A stretch of DNA of 64,000 nt from Punica granatum (lineage: Eukaryota; Streptophyta; Magnoliopsida; Myrtales; Lythraceae), in NCBI RefSeq assembly GCF_007655135.1, contig NC_045127.1:14207001-14271000 (forward strand), in the 5' to 3' direction. The translations under genes were made by a program, and so were the position numbers. Shown piece by piece: positions 32,158 to 43,640 of the stretch (positions are counted from its first letter, which is position 1; every line of letters begins with the position of its first letter). The notes beneath the pieces were generated by a model. It had not been told where the DNA came from. It was given only the letters and a program-made list of their open reading frames with translations, and did no database searches.

Positions 32158-33656
32158 CTTGCCAAAATTAAATGCTCATATATTATTAGTTTTGGTGATC
32201 CTGAATCCGTTAAAATCATATATTTGAATAGTCAAGATGGATCATTTCCAACTACGTCGACCTCTATAGGAGGTCACTGTCAAGGTCTACTGTCTTCAAA
32301 CTTCTCTTTCACAATTTCGCATTTCAAATAATTCGGTTTATAATTGACCTCTTTATTGTAGATAGTGGCAATGGCATGGTAGATTTTCACAATTTTTGCG
32401 CTTTACTAAAATTTACATGATCTTGTATCGTTAAAATGTTGAGAAAAGTGGTAAAAAATGATCACATGATTAATGGAGCCCCATATTATCAAGAATTTTT
32501 TAACCACAGACTCCTTTTTTTTTCTTTTGCCCCTTTTGTGACAATTGAAATGTCGTGTTAAATTTTTAATTGAAACAAAACGTTAGGACGATTACCTAAT
32601 TACCCAGAAAAATTCCATACCAAGATTAAGGATCATTGATTTATTAGGAATCAATCAAGAACCAACTGTATTTTATTGAAAAAATTTCAACAACTTTTAT
32701 CATTTTGGACAGTTTTATGACTTTTCGTATATTACACTATTTAAAATAAATTTTTTTGTGACTGCAACAGTATTCACATCACGAAAAGTTTATTTAAGTA
32801 TGTATAGGTGATTATGAGTTGTACCGTATAGAGACAGTGGAATATCAGAACATCAGAAGTACTGCAACGTATTCTTCGCTTTGCTCATATCTTTCTTCCT
32901 TGGACCATCCCTAAAATGACTTTCTTTTTTTTTTTTTATAGTTATCCCTAAACTGACTTCATATACTATCTCAGTGTTGATGATTCCAAAATTTTCATTT
33001 TTCCCTACCAAAAATTACTAATGAATCATCAGCAACTAGAAAACAAAGATCACCAATGTTTACCAAAAAAGAAAAAGGTCAAGAGGGAAAAAAAAGATTT
33101 AGTAAAAAAAAAAAGCAACTGCCGATATGTACGATAATGGCCCCTCTTTTTTTAATGAATGATGTACGATAACGGCTAGAGATAGCAGTGGGTCAACTCA
33201 ATTAGTAATAAAATGTGATCAAGCAGGGTCCAATCCCAGGTAGCTAAGGCCAGTTGAACCACCATTCAATTGTTAACGCCCATAAAAAATAAAAAATAAA
33301 AATAAAATAAAAAATAAAAAAATAAAAACTTCACTTGTTTACAACAAGTCGGCTCAGCAGAATGGTTAATCTCTCATAGCAAATTATACAATTCGTCTTC
33401 ACCAAAAAAAAAATTCTTCCTTTTTTTTTTTTTACTTGGAAGGTAATTCTACACAATTCTTCGGTTACACTGTAGCTTGTACTTGTATATCATCGAATCA
33501 ACTTTTTGTTGTATTGATCACATTTTAGAAGACTTGATTAATTTAATGGATAGCAGGTATGAAAACAGTTTTTTTTTTCTAATAAAAGGTCCATGAGTAT
33601 AATTGAACAAAATGTAAATCTTAATAGTTAATAAATAGATACATATAGTTCAACTT

Positions 33657-33722
33657 CGTGTCGAACATGTGATCTCGACATTGTCAGGCAAGGATGAGCG
33701 CTACTGCGCTGCACTCGATTTG
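33657..33722 (-). repeat. Putative tRNA-derived SINE head
   Basis: On the minus strand an A-box-like GCAGTAGCGCTCATCC is followed by a B-box-like ATGTTCGACACG about 30 nt later. Fragmentary. Confidence 0.35.
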
Positions 33723-33739
33723 ATACGAAAGCAGTTCTT

Positions 33740-33830
33740 TATTTTTTGGATGAATGCGCAGCTTTATTACTTATTGCAAATTAAGTACAAGAATAGGGAA
33801 AAACACCCAAAATTACATCTTTAAGTCTAA
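33740..33830 (-). repeat. Possible truncated LINE 3' end
   Basis: Read on the minus strand it gives AATAAAGCTGCGCATTCATC followed by an A-rich tail, the style of plant L1 3' ends and like the end of the LINE at 5206. There is no coding part. Confidence 0.3.
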
Positions 33831-34755
33831 AACCATCAGAAAAAGGATAGCTAGAAAGATCTAAGAGTAAAATTCGGGAGAGAAACAATCTTGAAAACGA
33901 TTCTTTAGAAGGTCCTCAGTAGGAATTTGATTTGATAGTCACGCAAAAATTATTCATTCTCGAACTCATTTAAGAAGGGTTGAGATTGTAATTTAATCTG
34001 TTCGCATGTGCAAGCATATGAACACTTTAATTTTAAGATTAGGTAGCCTTCAATTAGTTTCTTTCTTTTTTCGGTGAATAAGATAATTTCTTACTCTTCT
34101 ACTGTTCTACACTTTTCATGTTTACCTTTTTCCTATTATATTTTTCTCGATCCAACTTTGGCATATCAGAGACTGAATTGTACCTTAACCTATGTAACTT
34201 CTCTGTGATATCTAAAGTCAAACCATCTACCCGCCCGTTAATGTAAATTGGTTTAAATGATTCAACGTTATTCTTCTTAAATAAAATTTCGAATTTGAAT
34301 TTTATGAATGAAAAAGAAAGTCAACATTTACCCTTCAATAAGCCGACTTGACTTTAAACTAGATTTGTTGACGTCCATTAGACTTCCAAATATTAAAGTG
34401 CACACTAAAAAAAAAAGTCAAAGCCTCTACCACGATTATATGGGCAGTGAATCAAATCTTCATAAGAAAAAAAAATTATTGAATTTAATAAGTAGCCTAT
34501 CAATAAGTCAATTTTTATCAGAAAACGCCAGGTTCAATGTTGTTTTACCATTTAGGTTCACATGATTTAGCTAGCGTGACTGTACAAATTCATCAAATTT
34601 ATTTCCATATTCATCGAATTCATGAATAAACATCCAGACACATCAAACTATACAGTTATCCGAGTGAAAAATACAAGTATAACAATCAAAAGAGGAGCGT
34701 CCATAACACCTATGCATGCGTAACAACTGCAGATTTTGTAACACAGAAATGATTG

Positions 34756-34863
34756 TTCCTCCGATTCGGCATATTCCGAATGTCTAAAAAAATGCCCCTG
34801 CTTTTAGTGGCAATTTACATGCATGCCGCATAGAGTGATTCGGCTGTGCCGAATTCGGAGGAA
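34756..34863. repeat. Small foldback element, 108 bp
   Basis: TTCCTCCGATTCGGC at the left and GCCGAATTCGGAGGAA at the right are inverted copies, and the match extends inward to about 27 bp with gaps. It is possibly a very short MITE. No target duplication could be settled. Confidence 0.5.
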
Positions 34864-35085
34864 ATAGAACTTCTCTCTGTAATATTACCTACCATATTAT
34901 AATTATAACTTTTATTTAACATGCAGCAAGAAAGTCTTCCCTGTTAATTTATATATTATTAGTTCCATAACATCTTGTCCATCCCCAAAAAGAAAGAGAA
35001 GAAAAAAATGACGGGGCTCATACAATTATAATACACAACGAAGCTTTCAGCTTAATAATTAGCAGAAAATTTGGCGAAAAAAAAG

Positions 35086-35240
35086 GTACAGTCCAACAAC
35101 GCATGCTTTCATATATCAATCAAGAGATATAAGATTCGATTTTTGTGGTGAGACTATATATGTCTCTTTATTAGTTATTAATATTTTTATTTCATTGTAT
35201 AATTAAATCCATAGTCCTACCTTGTAATATTAATAAAAAA
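35086..35240 (+). repeat. Putative SINE copy
   Basis: Shares the body of the copy at 109-265 (AGAGATATAAGATTCGAT, then CTCTTTATTAGTTATT, then TTTCATTGTATAA). The first part is eroded. Confidence 0.3.
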
Positions 35241-35568
35241 AATAAGCATAAATTTTTGGGGGAAAAAAGAGTACTTATTTCTTAGAGATTACATGTATTA
35301 GGTCCATTTGTTAAGCCCCTATTTTTTTTCTCTATATGCACCATGATTTCCGAAAGTTTAACAAGTTCCGACTAATTTAACTCGAGTCCAGTCGATTTAT
35401 CAAAGGACAAGGTTTTCCCTTTATTAGATTTTTTTTCCTTTCACAAGACTCAAATTCTAAATCTTATTTTTTGAAAAATAATTGTCAAGCCGTTTGAACC
35501 AATTTATAATAATATTATGCCCCTTTACTATTGGGGCTTTTTCTTTTTTCCCTCAAAAGGTAACATAG

Positions 35569-35940
35569 GGCTAATTGGCTTGTTTGTTTATGGAATATAA
35601 TTTACTCCACTTAACTCCACTTAATACACTTTATTTTTTCTTCAATTCAATTACACAATCATTACTTTTTTATATTTTCTTCATTATAATAATAAATTCT
35701 CTCACATACTTTTTCTTAACTGTCATTACAATTAATTTTTTAATACTAAATTATCTCAACTATTCATTGTTTTTCCCACAATTCAACAACACAATCATCA
35801 CTTTTTTATCTTATTTTTCAATTTAATAACAAATTCTTGCGCATACTTTTTCTAACCATTATTACAATCTCACTTAAATATATATATATATTTGAAGTGG
35901 AGTGAAGTTAAACTCCACTCCATTACCAAACACCACTGTA
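35569..35940. mobile_element. Small MITE, family shared with 9717-9995
   Basis: The left end is TTGGCTTGTTTGTTTATGGA followed by ACTCCACTTAACTCCACTT. The right end read on the minus strand is TGGTGTTTGGTAATGGAGTG followed by AACTTCACTCCACTTCA. The interior has repeated CAATTCAACAACACAATCAT words. The 83-residue hydrophobic frame inside is repeat-driven. Borders are approximate. Confidence 0.6.
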
Positions 35941-36159
35941 TAATCGCTTTGATTTTTGTGCTAGACTAGTAGCAGTGGAGGATAGGATTGAATGAAATGG
36001 AAAAATTGTTGTTCCTTTTCTTTTAAAAATGGAAATTGTTTTTCCCAAGTAATTATGTCTAGTGCTTATATAGATAATTATTTTCCCCCAGTTTTCTGCC
36101 ACGGGTTCTAATAATTATTTCCAAACGAGGCCTAAGCTTCCCTCAAAAGACATCCATCT

Positions 36160-36551
36160 TGTTGGGATCGATCCTTGGTGTGGATTGATTTGTAAGAATC
36201 GGAATGGATCTAACTCACAATAATCTCAACGAAACAATTGAAATGAGATAAAGGGATAGAAGCTTGCACACTAGTATACGTGGTCCGGGCCGGCAGTGTG
36301 CCCACCGTACGTCCACGGGCAAAGGAGGCTTTGCGGGTTATTCTTTTACTATGGGCGATGAAGCCGTGGAGTACATAGTGTTTTTCCACCCCAGTTACAA
36401 TGTTTTCTCTCTATATGATATATGCTTTACTTTCACCCCTTATGTAATCTTGTACAAGAAGAAAATAATCAGGAAAAATAAATCCCATACATGAAAGAAA
36501 TCAACTGAGCAAAGAAATAAAAAAAACTAGCCAAATCTAATTTTGATATCA
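36160..36551 (-). repeat. Left LTR of copia element
   Basis: Starts TGTTGGGATCG and ends TTTTGATATCA. It is the 3' LTR in the element's sense. The adjoining inner bases are not strongly purine-rich, so the polypurine tract is lost or unclear. Confidence 0.85.
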
Positions 36552-36671
36552 ATTGAGGTGAAGTCTTTTGAGGTGAGGTTTGAACTTCAGGTTCGCTCTC
36601 ACATTGATCCGAAGTAAAGATGTCTACCTTCCTTTGGTTAGAACTAGCTCTGGAGGAGCTTCGAGGCATTT

Positions 36672-38800
36672 TCATTTCCTATAGGAAGACACAGACAACT
36701 CCTTCCTCGAGTAAAGCATCACGAATTCATCAAATGTAACATCTCTACTATTAATAATTTTCTTAGTTTCAGGACAATATAATCTATAACCTTTGACACA
36801 AGGTTGATAACTAAGAAAAATACATTTTTTCGCTCTAGGTTCTAGCTTTCTTTGATTGACATGAGCATATGCAGGACAACCAGATACTCTTAAATGTGAA
36901 TAATCAGGAGGATTACCTATCCATAATTCTTCAGGAGTTTTCAACTCAATTGACCAATGAGGAGACCGGTTCACTAAATATCAAGCCAGATTGACTGCTT
37001 CAACCCAAAATTCCTTCCCAAGTCCTGCATTTGAAAGCATGTACCGAGCTTGTTCTAGTAGAATCCTGTTCATCGCTCTGCTACTCCATTCTGTTGCGGG
37101 GGTTTTCCTACAATTCGATGTCGAACGATGCCTTCCTTCTAGCAAAACTTGTTAAACTCTGATCGGCAAAACTCAAGGCCATTATCATTATGGAGCCTCT
37201 TTACCTTTTTCTTAGCCTACTTGTCAATGAGAGTTTTCCACTGCTTAAAGATATCAAACGCGTTAGATTTATTTTTCAGAAAATAAACCCAACCCTTTTC
37301 GAAATTATTGTCAATCAAAGTAAGAAGGTATTTGCAGCCTCCTTTCGAAGTAACTTGTGCAAGACCCCATAAGTCTGAATGGATGTAATCAAGAGTCCCC
37401 TTCGTTCGATGTACTGCATTAGTGAAACTGACCCTCTTATGCTTCCTGAATATGTAGTGCTCGCAGAAATCGAGTTTCCTGAGACTTGGTGCTGGTAAAA
37501 GGCCTCGGGTGCTTAAGATAGACATGCCCTTTTTCACTCATGTGTCCCAAGCGCATATGCCATAGCCTTATTGAGTTGGATTCTGACATAGATGAGGATA
37601 CTGCTGCTAAGCCCATCACTGTTGAGCCTTGAAGAACGTATAAACTACCGATCTTTCTTCCTTTCATTAAAACAAGAGCACCACGGGAAATTTTTATACT
37701 ATTAGACTCGATGATAATTTTGCAGCCATTCGAGTCAAGAATACCGAGTGACACGAGATTCTTCTTCAAATCAGGCACATGCCTGACATTTGTTAAGATT
37801 TTGATGATGCCATCATGCATCTTGATCCGGACCATACCAGTGCCAACAATCTTATAGGCAGCGTTATTACCCATAAAAGCAACTCTACCTTCAAAGGATT
37901 TGTATGTGGAGAAATAGTCCAGGGCGAGACACATATGATACGAGCAACCGGAATCGAGAATCTACTCATCCTTGCACTTGGGCTTCCCGTCCTCAGTCAC
38001 CAATAGCGCATCTTCGTCCTTCTCCTTGGCTACAACAGCATCAGTTATATCGGCCTTTTATTTTCCCTTCTTGTTGTCATGATTGGTCTTTTTCTTGTTC
38101 TACAATTTCCAACATTCGTCAACAAGATGGCTCTTTTTCTTGCAGTATTTGCTAGACTTGCCTCCGCTCCTCAACTTTAATCTAGACCTGTTGTTACTGG
38201 AATTTCTGTTCCTCTTGCAACTAACCTTGAAGCCTGATCATTTGATTTATTGCTAAATCCCAATTCATTATCCAGTTGTTCTTTACTCAGCAAATTAGCC
38301 TTAACATCCTCAAAGGTGAGATCTTCTCTACCATATATCATGGTTTCCCTGAAAGTCTTGTGAGAAAGAGGTAACGAACATAATAATAACAGAGCTTGAT
38401 CTTCATCATCTATTTTACATCAACATTCTTCAAATCGTTAATAAGGCTAATGAATTCGCTGATATGAGACTTGATTGACATAGGCCATACGGAACGTGTA
38501 TAGCCGTTGTTTCAAGACTAGCCGATTGGCCAGTGATTTTGTAATACATAAAGTCCCTAACTTTGCCCATAAATAGGCTGTTTTTTTCTCTGAGAGAACC
38601 TCTTACAGAATGTCATTGGTGAGACACAACTGGATCGTTGATAGCGCCTTTTTATCCAATTCCTCCCAGTCGCTTACGGACATGGACTCAGGCTTTATGC
38701 CCGACAACACCTTCTTAAAACCATTCTACACCAAGATGGCAAGCATTCGAACTTGCCACAAGCTGAAATTCGAGTTGCCATCAAACTTCTCAATGCGAAG
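36672..38800 (-). pseudogene. copia gag-protease-integrase remnant
   Basis: Pieces in minus order. Gag (about 38800-38250) has EVAKFDGNSN-like and LLCSLPLSHKTF words interrupted by stops. A degenerate zinc knuckle lies near 38150, its first cysteine replaced. The protease reads ILDSGCSYHM (near 37960) with a stop just before it. The GAG-pre-integrase has RLWHMRLGHMSEKG, and the zinc site has lost a cysteine (CEHY). The integrase core contains DYIHSDLWG, and its C-terminal part (36974-36672) has FDEFVMLYSRK. Coding then breaks off: no RT motifs (YVDDM) follow. Frames at 37437-37934 and 37217-37537 are the largest surviving pieces. Confidence 0.9.
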
Positions 38801-38816
38801 AAAACCCTATCGATGA

Positions 38817-38830
38817 TGGCTCTGATACTA
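38817..38830 (-). promoter_or_regulatory. copia primer-binding site
   Basis: On the minus strand TAGTATCAGAGCCA lies just inside the 5' LTR. It differs by one base from TGGTATCAGAGCCA, the initiator-Met tRNA site common to plant copia elements. Confidence 0.8.
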
Positions 38831-38833
38831 GTT

Positions 38834-39225
38834 TGTTGGGATCGATTGTTGGTTTGGATTGATTTGTAAGGATCGAAAGGGATCTAACTCACAATAATCT
38901 TGACGAAACAATTAAAAAGAGATAAGGGTAGAGAAGTTTGCACACTCGTGAACGTGGTTCGAGCCGGTAATGTGTCAACCGTAAGTGCACGTGCAAAGGA
39001 GGCTTTGCATGTTCTTCTTTAACTATGGCCGATGAAGCCGTGGAGTACAGAGTGTTTTCCCGAAACCCCAATTGCAATGTTCTCTCTCTAGATTATCTCC
39101 TTTACTCTCACCCCTTATGTAATCTTTTATAAGAAGAAAAGAATCGGGGAAAATAAATCCCACATAGGAAAGAAATCAATTAATCAAGGAAATAAAAAAA
39201 CTAGCCAAATCTGATTATGATATGC
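38834..39225 (-). repeat. Right LTR of copia element
   Basis: Starts TGTTGGGATCG and ends GATATGC. It is the 5' LTR in the element's sense, next to the primer-binding site. Confidence 0.85.
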
Positions 39226-40723
39226 TAGAACTCGCTCATAAATTCTCCTGCTTTCTATAGTCAATTGTGTGGGCTACCACAGTCGACTGTCTGTGGCTTC
39301 TATCTTTAGCTTATTGAAACTGCAGTTGGTTGTCTACAATATTGCAGTCGACTATCCACAATCTAGGTCTTTTCCATTGTCTTCAAGTCTTAGGGTGAGA
39401 ATTCGAGCCACACTCAACATATCTCGTCGGAGATTTCTAACATGACCCGCGTCAGATGACACGGGGTCATCATAGCCGTCCGCCGTGGGGCCCATGCGTA
39501 GAGGATGGCAGTGATGCTGTGTGTCACTTGATATTAGAAGTACCGCTATCTTATAGTTAAAACCAGGATAATGAATAACCGTTTGACAGGTAATAATGAA
39601 ATAATCACCTACGTGCAGAGTTGCCCATCGGGGTAAAAAAAATGTGGGTTGATTTTCCATTTAGGTGGTCCATCAGTGCATGTATCTCTTAAATAAAGTC
39701 TCACTTTTCAATCTTGTGAATGAAGAATATCTACAATTGAAAGAACTTTACCCCCATGAGCCAACTCGACTCAAAACTAAATTAGTCAGGGCCCATTAAA
39801 TTTGCGAAGAGCAAGTGGTACGCACTAAAATGTTAACCGAAATAATTGGCCAACATGAAAAACCAAAAGCAAATAAGAGCTGGACTGGATGAAGGTTTGC
39901 TAAGACAATTGCATAAAAGGTTCAATATTTTTTATAAATGAAAACTTCATTTCAGAGTTAATCACTTATTATAGGAAAAAGCATATGATTTCAAATCTTT
40001 GTAAATATGAGTCTCGTGGGCCATTTTGCTAAAATTTGCTTTCCTTTCACCCGGTATATTTCAAATACGCATATGAGAAAGGTTGAGGTGGCTCACCATC
40101 GATCACCTCGACCTCTATAGAGGTCACCATTGAGATCAATTTCTTCTACTGGCCTTTGCCATAAATCTGATTGCTAAGTTATGAGTCATGCGGCCTTTCT
40201 CTTTGTCGCATCTAGCGATTACTTTTAAGAATTTAGTACTCATAATTTTCACAGTACTTTAAAATTTATCCGTTGCAATGTCAGGGGAAAATGGTAAAAG
40301 TTAACTAAGAATTAACTAGGTCCAACATTTAAAATTGTTTATATGTGTTCTTTAAATTATTGGAATTTTTCAAGCAACTATATCTATATTAATACTCGAG
40401 TTAACTAATTAATTAATAGCTCATAGAAAGGGAAATTCGGGCAAGACAATTATTCTACTAAACAGGGATTATTCAGTTGCCTAGCCAACTATTTAACAAG
40501 AGCAATGCTATTTTGTCCGATTCGCATCTGCTCTCTCACGTGGCATTTCTGTAAATTCAAGAAGAACAAGTGACAGTTTCATGGACAGAGACAGATCGGA
40601 GGATCTTCCTCCGAAAGTGTTCAGAGGAAAATAATTACTGACTTAATAAACATCGAAAGGGTTGCATGTTGATCCAGCAGCCCAGAACGGTCGGGAATCG
40701 GGATCCGTCCGGCTATATATATA
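39226..40723. other. Intergenic DNA
   Basis: No supportable gene. The 102-residue minus frame at 39352-39660 shows no domain. Words shared with 32250-32400 (GACCTCTATA.GAGGTCAC and ATTTTCACA) hint at an old dispersed repeat. Confidence 0.5.
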
Positions 40724-41122
40724 GGACTCGATAAATTCCCCTACTAAACACATAGAAATCTAAACTATTCATGATTAGTTCCTTTTTCTACTGATATCTC
40801 CCATTCACTAGAAGGGATTCAAAGAGAGTCGAACCCTAGCTAGGAAGGTACGTTCTGTAGTCCCCAGACGGCCTCCTGTTTGTCTCATTTTGAACACTGA
40901 TGGTTCCTTTCCGGGCAAGTCGGGTTATATCATCTGATGTGTTTAGTAGGGGAATTTATCGAGTCCTTTTTCTACTGATATCTCCCATTCATCAGAAGGG
41001 ATTCAAAGAGAGTCGAACCCTAGCTAGGAAGGTACGTTCTATAGTCCCCAGACGACCTCCTGTTCGTCTCATTTTGAACACTGATGGTTCCTTTCCCGAC
41101 AATCCGTGTTATATCATCTGAA
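40724..41122. repeat. Tandem duplication bracketed by a 30-bp inverted repeat
   Basis: Copy 1 (40781-40937) and copy 2 (40965-41122) are direct repeats with an offset of 184 bp. They share CCTTTTTCTACTGATATCTC, then GGGATTCAAAGAGAGTCGAA, and later TGATGGTTCCTTTCC. A 30-bp perfect inverted pair, beginning GGACTCGATAAATTCCCC at 40724-40753, returns as its complement at 40937-40966, exactly at the junction between the copies. No coding content. Confidence 0.85.
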
Positions 41123-42565
41123 CTGAAATATCGACGTATGAGTCCTGTGAGATCCAAAAGGTCATATCACCTGCATTTTGTCCTTCCCTTCTAGTATGGA
41201 TTTAAACCTCTGCACGCGTTTTGACAATAAGAAAAGCACTCAAGCAGCTGGTTTGCTGCGAAGATATAGAGATTTCTTCGTAGATATTCATCTTCCATCC
41301 CTCCATATGGCTCAAGTTCGATACCAACATGCTCACAAAGAATCAAACGGTCTATTTCATTGGTTATGGTTAGCCGCATCGAAAGTACACAGCGTTTTGG
41401 ATTTTGTTGCGTGAATATAACACTAACACCTGCCTAGGACATTAGACGAACGAATGCTTTCTCCTCTACTCGACTCTAAACTTTCTTCCCTTATCGCATC
41501 TTTATTGTTTTTGGGATGTTTTGAACAATGGTCTGCAGTTGGTAAGACCCTCTTCTAATGAGTATCTACATTCTACATGTGATGTTATCAAAAAGAAAAA
41601 TCGAAATCTATTTATACTGAAAATTAAATTTTTTTTTTTTTGGGTTCAACTTTCAGGTCTCCCGAGACACTAATCAACGAGTCAGAAATTCATCGTATTC
41701 AACATCAGTGAGATTAGCCTAATTCTAGCCTAACGTGTCATAGTAGAGACCATTTAAGATTTTCTCGTCAATGTGACCATCGAATTGAGTGCCCCCAGCA
41801 CCGATGTTCGGTTTCTATAGCTATAATTGACAGAAAAATTTCCAGTTTTCCGCCTCTGACATAGAAAATGTCCATTTATTTCTCATGCCTGGAAGACTAA
41901 CCCGCATGATGCCCAACTTTTTAGTAGCACATGACATGATCCCTACAAACAGAAAATCTTCTAACCAGTTCTACTCGCTATCAATCCCTCCAAAACAACC
42001 CAATCCAGAGGTCCTGCCCGTCCCGGCCCTGCATGCCGGTCGACTGACTTCGGATATGTGCTGACAAGAAACTTGGGTTTCTTACAAAATCAGGGACAAG
42101 CGCAAATAATTAAATGTGATCAAAATTAAGGGGCCATGACCAGTCAAATGCAAACACAAGCTCTAGTACCACATTAATTCCCCAACCATCGTGGCAAACC
42201 AACTGCGCTCGCGTGTTCCATGCCCTTAAACCTTTCATCACATATGAAACACGAAGATGTTGAAGATTTAACACATTATCAGTATCAAAATAAAACTCCT
42301 AACATGCGACGATCATCAGAGAGGGAAGCCCCCCCAATATATTTACCCTCAACTCTTAAAAAAACTATTACAAAAAAACTAAAGAGGGCAAACTGATACA
42401 AACACAACATAGAGAGAGAGAGTGGGTCCCATTGAGAGCTACAACTAATTTGGTCCCGGCCAAAGACTGAAACGCACCACCTCGAGTGTGAGGATCATCT
42501 GCTCCGCGGCACTGGAAGGGTTGGGACGAGGGGCAATTAGATTCTGACACGTAGCAAGGCATTTA
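41123..42565. other. Intergenic, and 3' flank of the gene at 42566
   Basis: No gene I can support. Frames at 41178-41414 (plus) and 41191-41379 (minus) overlap and have no known domain. A short GA run lies at 42411-42422. The stretch next to 42566 would hold the 3' UTR of the minus-strand gene. Confidence 0.5.
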
Positions 42566-42985
42566 TCACAGCTGAATCCACCGTGCGAGTTGCGTGGGGT
42601 TAACAATCCCCGGGATGTGGGCCCCCTCCGTCTTCAAGATACTCGCCACCTCAGCGTAGCTCCCGTGGTCCTTCCTCCCGCTCGGCTCCGCCTCCGGCTT
42701 CGTCCTCTTCGCCTCTGCCAGCCCGGGCCCCACCTGGACCGCCTCTGCCCGGGCGGGGTCGAGCCTCTGCCCGAGCAGCGTCCCCCTCGTCAGGAACTCG
42801 TAGGCCATGTAGCCGGCCAGGAGCCGGTTGTCCTGGGGCGGCTTGGCCGCTGCTTGAGCAGGCGCCGGAGGATGAGCCGACGGCTTCGCTGCGGTGATGG
42901 CTTCGGGACAGGCAAGCAGAGATTCTCTCTCCTTGCGCTTCCTGGAAGCGACAGGTGTCAAGATCCTACGGGGCTGGAAACTCAT
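42566..42985 (-). CDS. Small conserved plant protein (EDA6-like?), 139 aa
   Basis: Single-exon gene, ATG at 42985 and TGA at 42566. The protein opens MSFQPRRILTPVASRKRKER, a basic nuclear-signal-like start. An alanine/proline-rich linker follows, then LLAGYMAYEFLTRGTLLGQR, a charged middle, and an end reading IPGIVNPTQLARWIQL. The pattern of a short basic N-terminus, an LLAGYLAxEFLTxGTLLG core and an NPTQLARWIQ C-terminus matches a small plant-only family. I recall members annotated as embryo sac development arrest 6-like, though that name is from memory. No enzyme motif is visible and the function is unknown. It is GC-rich against AT-rich flanks, as expected for a real coding exon. The plus-strand frame at 42590-43066 is its shadow. 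Confidence 0.8.
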   Translation of the reverse strand: MSFQPRRILTPVASRKRKERESLLACPEAITAAKPSAHPPAPAQAAAKPPQDNRLLAGYMAYEFLTRGTLLGQRLDPARAEAVQVGPGLAEAKRTKPEAEPSGRKDHGSYAEVASILKTEGAHIPGIVNPTQLARWIQL

Positions 42986-43640
42986 CTCCTGGAACGATTA
43001 CCGCCACGTGGCAGAGCGGGGGAGGGGCAAAAAGGAGAAAGCACTTCAGGAGCAGGGGTAAAGTAGTAAATTGAGTGGACCGGATATCCGGGGTAAAACT
43101 GTCAAATCGGCCTCATCTGAAGAGGCGGAAAACGTCCAGAATGGGGGGTTTCACGAGAAAAAGGAAAAAATAATATAAAAATATTAATTCATTTAAGAAA
43201 AATAATAATTTTTTTGAAATATATATATATATATATTGGAAGGGAAAAGTTACTAATGTAATAAAGCCGGAAAATAAATTTGGAACGGACAGGAAATTGA
43301 AAAGAAAAGCGACGGGAAGGGGTTAGTTAAAGAGCGGAGACGTGACGAGCAATCAGATCCAGAAATCAGTGGCCGGTGGCCGGAGACGGCGGCGGATCTA
43401 GATGTACGGGCGGCCGAGGGAGGGGGGCCACGGACGGAAGGGACACCGTAGGACAGAGAACGGGGAACAGATAGGGAGAGGGAGGAAGGGAGAAAGAGAG
43501 GACAGAAGAACGGAGGGACGGAGGGAGAAATGAGAAGAAAGTGACGAAAAGAAGCGGTTCATGTATATATAGGGTTTGTTGTTCTGGGAGTGCCCCTCGT
43601 GTTTGGGATTAATTACCGGGAACGCCATTGAGAAAATGTG
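42986..43640 (-). promoter_or_regulatory. 5' UTR and promoter of the 42566 gene
   Basis: On the minus strand CCCTATATATACATG (43563-43575) is a TATA-like site. A start about 30 bp further on would give a 5' UTR of roughly 550 nt. That stretch is strongly CT-rich on the minus strand between about 43560 and 43430, as in many plant leaders. An AT dinucleotide run lies at 43218-43236. Start site and UTR length are inferred. Confidence 0.45.

Larger units (their letters stand above)
32163..35085. other. Intergenic AT-rich DNA
   Basis: No gene seen. There is a CGACCTCTATAGGAGGTCAC word near 32258, echoed at 40100-40130, long A/T runs, a possible LINE 3' end (33740-33830), a minus-strand SINE-like copy (33657-33722) and a small foldback (34756-34863). 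Confidence 0.6.
36160..39225 (-). mobile_element. Old copia (Ty1-type) LTR retrotransposon, internally deleted
   Basis: LTRs of about 392 bp (36160-36551 and 38834-39225) share TGTTGGGATCGAT at one end and GATAT at the other, with roughly 14% difference by eye. In the minus sense a primer-binding site resembling the initiator-Met type follows the 5' LTR. Then come gag, protease, integrase, and almost directly the 3' LTR: RT and RNase H are missing. No matching target duplication was found. It is much older than the Tat element. Confidence 0.9.

Noticed and set aside
39352..39660. 102-residue minus-strand frame
   Set aside because: No domain or context; intergenic composition.
41191..41379. 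62-residue minus-strand frame with protein-like composition (CEHVGIELEPYGGMEDEYL)
   Set aside because: Could be a decayed gene fragment, but I recognise no family and it overlaps an equally open plus-strand frame.
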